From contig JAUXVN010000040.1 in assembly GCA_030684555.1 (NCBI GenBank), forward strand, positions 1 to 64,000: a stretch of DNA of 64,000 bases. The letters run 5' to 3'. This document shows, in pieces, positions 57,303 through 64,000 of this stretch (position 1 is its first letter; each line of letters starts with the position of its first letter). A program made the position numbers and the translations under genes. The notes under the pieces are model-generated. The model had not been told where the DNA came from, searched no databases, and worked only from the letters and a program-made list of their open reading frames with translations. The stretch is from Ignavibacteria bacterium. GTDB lineage: Bacteria; Bacteroidota; Ignavibacteria; Ignavibacteriales; Ignavibacteriaceae.

Positions 57303-58516
57303 TGTCTAAATTATTAAATTCAGATATGTTTTTTTTAATTCTACTAATTTCGTTTTTTGTTCCAAATTCTTTTGCGCAAGAGTCTGGAAAAGTAAACACA
57401 AAAGGCGATGTTTATATTAGCATCGCCGACAATTTTATTTCTCTTTACCCAGATACAGTTGCATATAAAACAGAAGCTAAAAGTTATCGTTGGAACTATG
57501 AACAGGGTTTAATTTTGTATGCCTTCATCCAGGCTTATAAAATTTCCGGAGATAAAAAGTATTTTGACTACATTAAAAAAAATATTGACTATTATGTTGA
57601 TGAGGAAGGAGCAATAAAAACATACAAACTCGAGCAGTTTAATATTGATAATATTGCTCCCGGTAGAGTTCTTCTTTATTTGTATGAAGAGACAAAACAA
57701 GAAAAATATAAAAAAGCTGCTGAGACACTGAGAAAACAGCTTGAACTTCATCTGCGTACGATTAGTGGTGGATTTTGGCATAAGCAAATTTATCCTTATC
57801 AAATGTGGCTTGACGGGCTTTATATGGCTCAACCCTTTTATGCAAATTATTCGGTGCTAAATAATGATACATTAGCATATACGGATATTGCTAAACAGTT
57901 TTTATTGATCAATGAGCATCTTAAAGATAATCTCAGCGGACTCTATTACCATGGGTGGGATGAATCACGTGAGCAGAAATGGGCTGATCCTGTAAAAGGT
58001 ACATCACCAAATTTTTGGGGAAGATCTCTCGGTTGGTTTATGATGGCTATGGTTGATGTTCTCGATTATTTTCCTGAATCACACAAGGATCGAATAAAAA
58101 TTATTGAAATGTTTGTAGACTTATCGCAAAGTATTATTGAGTATCGTGACAAAGAATCTTTATTGTGGTATCAAGTTGTTGATAAAGGAAATCTTAAAGG
58201 AAATTACATTGAAACCTCAGCCTCATTAATGTTTATATATGCGTTAGCGAAAGGCTTTAATAAAGGGTATCTTTGCAAAAATTATTATGAAATTGCAGAT
58301 GAATCTTTCAACAACATGTTTAGTAAGTATGTTACTTATGATTCAAATGGGAATTTGTTTTTGAACAACGTCTGCTCGGTTGGTGGTCTTGGGGGAAATC
58401 CTTACCGAAGCGGTAGTTTTGAGTATTATATAAGTGAACCAATTCGTGTTAATGATTTCAAAGGATATGGTCCTTTTATTTTAGCTGCAATTGAGTTAGC
58501 TAAGTTAAAAGAATAA
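57302..58516 (+). CDS. Family GH105 unsaturated rhamnogalacturonyl hydrolase
   Basis: The 404-aa protein has a signal peptide (FFLILLISFFVPNSFAQ) and no sorting tail, so it is probably periplasmic. It has the alpha/alpha-toroid motifs of GH105 (YteR/YesR): KSYRWNYEQGLILYAF, FWHKQIYPYQMWLDGLYMAQ with the catalytic Asp near 168, and NFWGRSLGWFMMAMVDVLDY. It removes the unsaturated uronate that PL1/PL9 lyases leave at the non-reducing end. The one-base overlap with the upstream lyase implies coupled expression of cleavage and trimming. Confidence 0.92.
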   Translation: MSKLLNSDMFFLILLISFFVPNSFAQESGKVNTKGDVYISIADNFISLYPDTVAYKTEAKSYRWNYEQGLILYAFIQAYKISGDKKYFDYIKKNIDYYVDEEGAIKTYKLEQFNIDNIAPGRVLLYLYEETKQEKYKKAAETLRKQLELHLRTISGGFWHKQIYPYQMWLDGLYMAQPFYANYSVLNNDTLAYTDIAKQFLLINEHLKDNLSGLYYHGWDESREQKWADPVKGTSPNFWGRSLGWFMMAMVDVLDYFPESHKDRIKIIEMFVDLSQSIIEYRDKESLLWYQVVDKGNLKGNYIETSASLMFIYALAKGFNKGYLCKNYYEIADESFNNMFSKYVTYDSNGNLFLNNVCSVGGLGGNPYRSGSFEYYISEPIRVNDFKGYGPFILAAIELAKLKE

Positions 58517-58555
58517 TTTCCCTAAATTTGTTAGCAGAAAAAACGAAGTATTAAA

Positions 58556-59587
58556 ATGAGTAAAAAAGTTCAACATGTAAAATTGGAAGACCTGGCCCAA
58601 AAATTAAATGTCTCCAAAGTAACAATTTCTAAGGCGCTTAGGGATCATCCTGATATTTCTATTGAAATGAAACGAAAAGTAAATCTGCTTGCCGATGAGC
58701 TCGGGTATGTCCCAAATTTTCTGGCAAAGAATTTATCATCAAGAAAATCTAATATAATCGGATTAGTAGTTCCTAAAATTGCACATTTCTTTTTCGGTTC
58801 CATTATCGAATCGGTATATGATACTGCTTTTAAAAATAATTATGAAATCGTATTAACCGTTTCGCAAGAAATGGCTGCGCGCGAGCGAAAACATATTCTT
58901 TCACTCCTTTCTATGAAAGTTGATGGGTTAATAGTTTCTGTAACGCAAGAGACTACTGATAATGCAATCTTTGAGCGCGTTAAAAATATGAAAGTCCCGC
59001 TTGTTTTTATTGATCGTGTTCCTACAACAGAATGTACCTCAAGTGTTACTGTTGATGACTATGGCGGCGCATATTCAGCAACCGAATATTTTATAAAAAA
59101 AAGATTAACAAAAATCGCTCACCTCGGAGGTTATAACCACATCAATATAGGTAAAGCAAGAACCGCCGGTTTTACTTCAGCAATGAATGATTATAACATT
59201 CCAATAAATTCAGATTGGATGATTGAAGGTGGATTTGCAGAAGAAGATGGTTACGAAGGTTTTAATAGAATTTTTAGTAAAGGTCCGTTGCCGGAAGCAA
59301 TTTTAGCGGTTACTTATCCAGTAGCTCTTGGTTTCTATGAAGCTGCAATTCAACATGGTATTAGTATTCCTGATGATGTTCAGATTACCTGTTTTGGAAG
59401 TAACTCATATAAAAATATGGTGCCGTCAGTATTTAATTTTGTTCATCAACCGGCGAAAGAACTTGGTGAAGAAGCAGTGAAATTAATTCTCAATCTTATC
59501 AATAATCCGACAGAGTTTGAGTGCTCGAATATCGAACTTAAAACCCAATTAATGATTAACGGAAAAAGTAATAAATCCGTAGCGTGA
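58556..59587 (+). CDS. LacI/GalR-family transcriptional regulator
   Basis: The 343-aa protein starts with a LacI-type helix-turn-helix (about 7-55, KLEDLAQKLNVSKVTISKAL, then GYVPNFLAKNLSS), followed by a periplasmic-binding-protein-like sugar domain (NIIGLVVPKIAHFFFGSIIE to VFNFVHQPAKELGEEAV). It probably represses the locus and responds to a pectin-derived uronate. It is 40 bases after the GH105 gene and 49 before the TRAP operon. A candidate operator is the CGTTTA/TAAACG palindrome at 23898. Confidence 0.93.
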   Translation: MSKKVQHVKLEDLAQKLNVSKVTISKALRDHPDISIEMKRKVNLLADELGYVPNFLAKNLSSRKSNIIGLVVPKIAHFFFGSIIESVYDTAFKNNYEIVLTVSQEMAARERKHILSLLSMKVDGLIVSVTQETTDNAIFERVKNMKVPLVFIDRVPTTECTSSVTVDDYGGAYSATEYFIKKRLTKIAHLGGYNHINIGKARTAGFTSAMNDYNIPINSDWMIEGGFAEEDGYEGFNRIFSKGPLPEAILAVTYPVALGFYEAAIQHGISIPDDVQITCFGSNSYKNMVPSVFNFVHQPAKELGEEAVKLILNLINNPTEFECSNIELKTQLMINGKSNKSVA

Positions 59588-59636
59588 AATTTTAATTCTC
59601 ATCTTAACCTAACTTGCTAACTCATCCGATAATATC

Positions 59637-60620
59637 ATGAAATCACTTACAATAAAAATTGTCTTCTACACTATTATTCTAATATTTTTTGCGGGTTGCA
59701 CCAAAACCACTGAAGTAAGAAATATTAAAGTTGGTCACGGACTCGACCAATTTCATCCGGTTCATAAAGCAATGGAATTCCTTGCAAAAAGTGTGTATGA
59801 AAAATCGGGGGGCAAAATTCAAATGACTGTTTATCCGAGTCAACAACTTGGTACCGAAAGAGAGTGTTTAGAGTTGCTGCAAATCGGAAGTCTCGGAATG
59901 ACAAAAGTATCATCTTCAGTATTGGAAGGATTCAGCCCGAACTTCAAAGTCTTTTCGCTGCCTTATATATTCAGAGATGATGAACATAAATATAAATTAT
60001 TTGAGAGTGATTTAGGAAAGCGACTTCTAAAAAGTACTGAAAAATATTGGCTTAGAGGATTATGTTATTATGATGCAGGAAGCCGAAGTTTCTACACGAA
60101 AAATAAACCGATAATGAGTCCTGATGATTTAAAGGGGTTAAAGATTAGAACTCAAGAAAGTCCAACCTCAGTAAAACTCGTAAATTCACTCGGTGGTTCT
60201 GCAACTCCAATTTCCTGGGGCGAGCTTTACACAGCGCTGCAACAAGGAGTTGTTGATGGTGCGGAAAATAATCCTCCGAGCTTTTATCTTTCGCGTCATT
60301 ATGAAGTTTGTAAACATTATTCACTTGATGAGCACACGTCTGTTCCCGATGTTTTACTTATAAGTACTGTCATTTGGGATGATTTGACAGACCAGGAAAA
60401 AGTATGGATTCAAGAATCAGCTGATGAATCATATCAATTTCAGAAAAAACTTTGGAAAGAGGCTACTGAAGAGGCATTGAAAGAAGTTCAAAAAGCAGGT
60501 GTGCAAATATATTATCCCGATAAAAAAACATTTGATGAAAAGACACAATCTCTTTTAGAAGAGTTTAAGCAAGAACCGGAAATATTCAATCTCATTCAAA
60601 AGATAAAATCAATAAAATGA
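59637..60620 (+). CDS. dctP: TRAP transporter substrate-binding protein DctP
   Basis: The 327-aa protein has a lipobox-like FFAGC at residues 18-22 and the DctP fold: VGHGLDQFHPVHKAMEFLA, LPYIFRDDEHKYKLF, DLKGLKIRTQES, with the Arg that grips the substrate carboxylate, and LYTALQQGVVDGAENN. It captures an acidic substrate, most likely a monomeric or dimeric uronate made by the pectin enzymes, and hands it to the membrane subunits encoded next. Its stop overlaps the dctQ start by four bases. Confidence 0.92.
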   Translation: MKSLTIKIVFYTIILIFFAGCTKTTEVRNIKVGHGLDQFHPVHKAMEFLAKSVYEKSGGKIQMTVYPSQQLGTERECLELLQIGSLGMTKVSSSVLEGFSPNFKVFSLPYIFRDDEHKYKLFESDLGKRLLKSTEKYWLRGLCYYDAGSRSFYTKNKPIMSPDDLKGLKIRTQESPTSVKLVNSLGGSATPISWGELYTALQQGVVDGAENNPPSFYLSRHYEVCKHYSLDEHTSVPDVLLISTVIWDDLTDQEKVWIQESADESYQFQKKLWKEATEEALKEVQKAGVQIYYPDKKTFDEKTQSLLEEFKQEPEIFNLIQKIKSIK

Positions 60621-61126
60621 TACTCAAAAAAATTAAAAACTCGATAGACACAGTTCTTAAATGGATTGTAATAATAATTATGGCGGGTATGACAATTAAT
60701 GTTTTGTGGCAGGTATTTTCACGCTTCATTTTGGAAACACCAAGTTCGTTCACTGAAGAACTCGCAAGGTACATGCTGGTATGGCTCGGGATACTTGGAG
60801 CTAGTTATGTCGCCGGACAAAAGATGCATCTTGCAATTGATTTGCTGAGTACAAAACTTGAAGGAAAGTCTAAATCAATTCTTGAAATAGCAATTCAACT
60901 TTTTGTATTCGTGTTTGCTTTTTTTGTAATGTTCATAGGCGGGATTCGCCTTATCACAATAACATTTACATTGAATCAAATCTCTGCGGCACTACAGATT
61001 CAGCTTGGTTACATTTATCTTGTAGTCCCGCTCAGCGGTTTATTGATGATGTACTATTCTTTCTATTTTGTATATGAAGAAGTAAAAAAAATTAAATTAA
61101 TCTCCTCAACAAATATTCAAGCATAA
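60617..61126 (+). CDS. dctQ: TRAP transporter small membrane subunit DctQ
   Basis: The 169-aa protein has four membrane helices and family motifs: FSRFILETPSSFTEELARY-like sequence near 40 and LGILGASYVAGQKMHLAIDLL near 60. It pairs with the large subunit to form the sodium-driven TRAP permease. Translation is coupled to dctP through an ATGA overlap, and dctM follows after eight bases. Confidence 0.92.
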   Translation: MILKKIKNSIDTVLKWIVIIIMAGMTINVLWQVFSRFILETPSSFTEELARYMLVWLGILGASYVAGQKMHLAIDLLSTKLEGKSKSILEIAIQLFVFVFAFFVMFIGGIRLITITFTLNQISAALQIQLGYIYLVVPLSGLLMMYYSFYFVYEEVKKIKLISSTNIQA

Positions 61127-61134
61127 GTGATAGT

Positions 61135-62433
61135 ATGGAAATAGCAGAAATTTTAATATTAGTTTTATCATTTGTATTGCTTTTATCATTGGGCGTGCCT
61201 ATCTCTTTCAGCATTGGAATATCAAGCCTCCTGACAATGTTGATGTCGATTAAGTTAGTTCCTGCATTAACAACTGTATCACAAAGAATGGCGACGGGGC
61301 TTGATAGTTTTGCGTTACTTGCAATTCCGTTTTTTATCCTAGCCGGGCAGCTAATGAACAGTGGTGGAATAGCAAGAAGATTAATTGAATTTGCTAAAGT
61401 GATAGTTGGTAAACTTCCCGGCGGATTAGCATTCGTAAACATTATGGCGGCAATGTTGTTTGGTGCAATTTCGGGCTCTGCTGTTGCAGCCGCATCAGCA
61501 ATTGGCGGGTTTATGACACCGGTAATGAAAAAAGAAGGTTATGATGAATCATTTTCTGCTGCGGTAAATATAACTTCAGCTACAACAGGAATGATAATTC
61601 CTCCAAGTAATATTTTGATTGTTTATTCTCTTGCGAGTGGTGGAGTTTCGATAGCTGCACTATTTCTTGCCGGTTATCTCCCCGGAATTCTTCTTGGACT
61701 TTCATTAATGGTTGTTGCCGGCATTTACGCTAAAAAGAATAAATATAAAGTTGAGTTTAATATTACCTTCAGCCAGGGTCTAAAGCGATTCTTCGATGCT
61801 GTTCCCAGTCTTCTATTAATTATAATTGTGATTGGTGGAATTGTTGCGGGATATTTTACTGCAACAGAAGCTTCAGCAATCGCGGTCTTTTATGCTTTTA
61901 TTCTCAGCGTTTTCATTTATAGAGAAATAAAATTTAAAGATCTCCCTCAAATATTATTATCAAGTGCTACAACGACAGCGGTTGTTATGCTTCTTATTGG
62001 AACCTCCATGGCTATGTCGTGGGTGATGGCTTACGAGAATATTCCGCAAAGTGTTGCTGCCGCTTTGATTGGGCTATCTGATAGCAAGATAGTTATCTTC
62101 TTGATTATTAATCTGATTTTACTATTTATCGGAACATTCATGGACATGACTCCGGCAGTACTAATTTTTACTCCGATATTTTTACCTGTAGCAATACAAT
62201 TGGGTGTTGATCCAATTCATTTCGGAATAATAATGGTTATGAATTTAAGTATTGGTTTATGTACGCCGCCGGTAGGGAGTGTCCTTTTTGTCGGATGTTC
62301 AGTTGCGGGTTTGCCAATTACCAAAGTTATTCGCCCCCTTATTCCATTTTTTATCGCAATGATTATAACGCTTATTCTGATTACATATATACCCGAAATA
62401 TCAATGGTAGTCCCTAAATATCTTGGTTATTAA
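61135..62433 (+). CDS. dctM: TRAP transporter large membrane subunit DctM
   Basis: The 432-aa protein has about 12 membrane helices and the DctM signatures: LGVPISFSIGISSLLTM, FALLAIPFFILAGQLMNSGG, FGAISGSAVAAASAIGG, and late motifs MDMTPAVLIFTPIFLP and GLCTPPVGSVLFVG. It forms the transport channel with DctQ and uses the Na+ gradient. TRAP systems of this kind are known for galacturonate and glucuronate uptake, which matches the locus. Confidence 0.93.
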   Translation: MEIAEILILVLSFVLLLSLGVPISFSIGISSLLTMLMSIKLVPALTTVSQRMATGLDSFALLAIPFFILAGQLMNSGGIARRLIEFAKVIVGKLPGGLAFVNIMAAMLFGAISGSAVAAASAIGGFMTPVMKKEGYDESFSAAVNITSATTGMIIPPSNILIVYSLASGGVSIAALFLAGYLPGILLGLSLMVVAGIYAKKNKYKVEFNITFSQGLKRFFDAVPSLLLIIIVIGGIVAGYFTATEASAIAVFYAFILSVFIYREIKFKDLPQILLSSATTTAVVMLLIGTSMAMSWVMAYENIPQSVAAALIGLSDSKIVIFLIINLILLFIGTFMDMTPAVLIFTPIFLPVAIQLGVDPIHFGIIMVMNLSIGLCTPPVGSVLFVGCSVAGLPITKVIRPLIPFFIAMIITLILITYIPEISMVVPKYLGY

Positions 62434-62463
62434 AACTGCATCAATATAAATCAACTAAATAAC

Positions 62464-63307
62464 TTGATCCTTCTATCAATTCTTTTCATAATTCTTCAAC
62501 TCAATATTTTTGGGCAAGAAAATCCGATTACAATATTTATGATCGGTAATTCTACCATGGCGAATAAAGCATTTAGAGGAGGTCATCCAGAAACAGGCTG
62601 GGGACAAACTTTATCGCTATATTTCAAAGAGGGAATTAAAATTGATAATCATGCAATGAATGGAAGAAGCACAAAAAGTTTTATCGATGAAGGGCGATGG
62701 GAAGTCGTACTTAATAAAGGGCAACTCTAAAATCTTTATTTAGCTCTATTCGAAAATCCAGTTTGGCAGCATATACCTGTTATCCGTTAGTCGACGGATT
62801 AGTTTTTAGAGGAGCCCTAAAATTAAATCCGGGGATTATGTCATTATTGAGTTCGGACATAATGATTCAAAAAAAGAAGACCCCAAAAAATTTGCAGATG
62901 CAAATACCGATTATCGAATTAACTTTATCAAGTATGTAGATGAAACTCGTTCAAAAGGGGGAATCCCGATTCTTGCAACTCCGATAGTAAGAAGAAGATT
63001 TGATAAAGAAGGTAATTTCTATGATGTACATGGGGATTATCCGAAAGTAGTACGTGAAGTAGCATTAGAAAAAAATGCGATTCTTCTTGATCTTCATAAA
63101 AGTAGTGAAGAATTACTAAAAAAATATGGCGAAGAAAGATCAAAAAAATTATTTCTACATATTCAACCGGGAGAATATGATTCACTTCCGGAAGGATTAA
63201 AAGATGATACACATCTTTCTCCTTATGGTGCTTTCAGAATATGCGATTTAGCCATTCTCGAAATCAAAGAAAAAATCAATCAGCTTAAGCCTTTCATAAA
63301 AGAATAA
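62464..63307 (+). pseudogene. Rhamnogalacturonan acetylesterase (SGNH, CE12-like) broken by an insertion
   Basis: Joined without the 99-bp element and one TAAA copy, the frame encodes about 246 aa from TTG 62464, with a signal peptide (ILLSILFIILQLNIFGQ). All four SGNH blocks are intact: MIGNSTMANK (nucleophile Ser), GRSTKSF (Gly), FGHND (Asn) and DDTHLSPYG (Asp/His). It would remove acetyl groups from rhamnogalacturonan after cleavage. In the genome as given, translation stops at 62730 after VLNKGQL, and the second half, from IKSGDYVIIEFGHND at 62821, is in another frame. The start of the protein lacks a good Shine-Dalgarno. Confidence 0.85.
62719..62817. mobile_element. 99-bp MITE-like element
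   Basis: The element begins GGGCAACTCTAAAA and ends in the complement of GGGCTCCTCTAAAA, so the inverted ends match at 12 of 14 positions. It is bounded by TAAA on both sides (62715-62718 and 62818-62821). Removing the element and one TAAA restores an open acetylesterase frame. A small internal stem, ATCCGT/ACGGAT, lies near 62782-62799. It has no coding capacity, so it would depend on a transposase elsewhere. The target could also be read as TA or TAA. Confidence 0.8.
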
Positions 63308-63338
63308 CTTTTTACTCATCAACATTCAATAAAATAAA

Positions 63339-64000
63339 ATGAAATTAATTAAGACTATTATAATAGTAGCACTCTTTTTGTCGTTAAGTACTGAAATACT
63401 TGGACAAGAGTCATCAACAATCACTGTAACAAATCCTACTGAAATGTATCTTAAAGATTCTTTCATTGAGATTGATGTGAAAAACCTTTCTGAATCTTTT
63501 TCTTTATTTAATGTAAAAGAAGAAATACCATATCAAATATTTTCAGATAATGGCAAAAGTAAACTTGGATTTGTGATTGATCTTCTGCCAGGTCAGAAAA
63601 TGGAACTTAATCTTTCTAAACAAAATCCCAACGTGAAAAAACAATTCCCACCGCGTACTTATGCTGAATTGGCAATGAAGCCAGGGAACATTCATATCGA
63701 TGGAAAGTTTCGAGGAAATAGTTTTCAAAACGTAACCAAAATAAAAGTCCCGGCAATTCATAAAGACCATGATGCCCTTTTCAAATATGAGGGACCAGGA
63801 TGGGAGTCTGAAAAAGTCGGTTATAGATTTTATCTTGATTGGCGTAATGCGACAGATATTTTCGGAAAGAAAGTAAACGAACTTATTCTAAATAAAGTTG
63901 GGGTTCATGATACAGTTGCAAAAGATGATTCATATCATCAGATGCAGGAATGGGGAATGGATATTTTCAAAGTAGGCAGCACTTTAGGTATTGGTTCTAT
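63339..64000 (+). CDS. DUF4861-family protein, N-terminal part
   Basis: The gene opens at ATG 63339 with a signal peptide (ending LGQ) and runs past the right edge, so only about 220 codons are seen. HDALFKYEGPGWESEKVGY and RFYLDWRNATDIFGKKV are the DUF4861 hallmark, a family regularly encoded in pectin loci of the Bacteroidota lineage and suspected to act on pectin oligosaccharides. It follows the broken acetylesterase by 31 bases and probably belongs to the same transcript. Confidence 0.85.
   Translation, partial: MKLIKTIIIVALFLSLSTEILGQESSTITVTNPTEMYLKDSFIEIDVKNLSESFSLFNVKEEIPYQIFSDNGKSKLGFVIDLLPGQKMELNLSKQNPNVKKQFPPRTYAELAMKPGNIHIDGKFRGNSFQNVTKIKVPAIHKDHDALFKYEGPGWESEKVGYRFYLDWRNATDIFGKKVNELILNKVGVHDTVAKDDSYHQMQEWGMDIFKVGSTLGIGS

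Overview
The window is a piece of an AT-rich chromosome that most likely belongs to the Ignavibacteria (Bacteroidota/Chlorobiota relatives). The main reason is a set of eight large secreted proteins ending in the type IX secretion (T9SS) sorting domain with the NYPNPFNP signature and a K-K-M-x-L-x-K tail, together with TonB-dependent receptors carrying a carboxypeptidase-like N-terminal domain and a PorV-like outer-membrane protein. No SusD homologue, rRNA, tRNA or CRISPR array was seen.

Region 1 (1-6.3 kb) is an integron gene-cassette array with no integrase in the window. It starts with the 5' end of an IS110-family transposase and runs through four cassettes on the + strand. Each cassette begins with a GTTRRRY-type R' box and ends with the exact reverse complement of that same box, which is the expected signature of a mobile cassette. 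The attC-like sites are about 190-218 bp, which is unusually long. The cargo is an unknown protein with an R-N-x-x-H motif, a small secreted protein, a Tiki/ChaN/EreA-like secreted protein and an asparagine-synthetase-like protein whose usual Cys2 is Ser. The array ends at a short hairpin and a group II intron remnant.

Region 2 (6.3-23.7 kb) holds a secreted clan GH-A-like hydrolase and a TPR histidine kinase/LuxR regulator pair. These are followed by a decayed glycosyltransferase gene with IS-like repeats, a TonB-dependent receptor, and an acetate-type module: DUF485 protein, ActP-like symporter, a Cache-PAS-PAS-CBS-DUF294 sensor and a metallophosphoesterase. Last is an ECF sigma / zinc anti-sigma-HEAT / DUF4097 operon.

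Region 3 (23.7 kb to the right edge) is a pectin-utilisation locus of about 40 kb. It encodes two TonB receptors, PL1 and PL9 pectate lyases, a GH28 polygalacturonase, a pectin methylesterase, a CBM-linked PL1 lyase, a GH105 hydrolase, a LacI regulator, a TRAP transporter (DctPQM), a rhamnogalacturonan acetylesterase and the start of a DUF4861 protein. Three paralogous T9SS surface proteins and a lone PAS histidine kinase sit inside it. Inferred flow: T9SS enzymes de-esterify and cut pectin outside the cell, TonB receptors import oligomers, GH28 and GH105 trim them, and the TRAP system moves uronates across the inner membrane. The acetylesterase gene is broken by a 99-bp MITE-like element with inverted ends and a TAAA target duplication.
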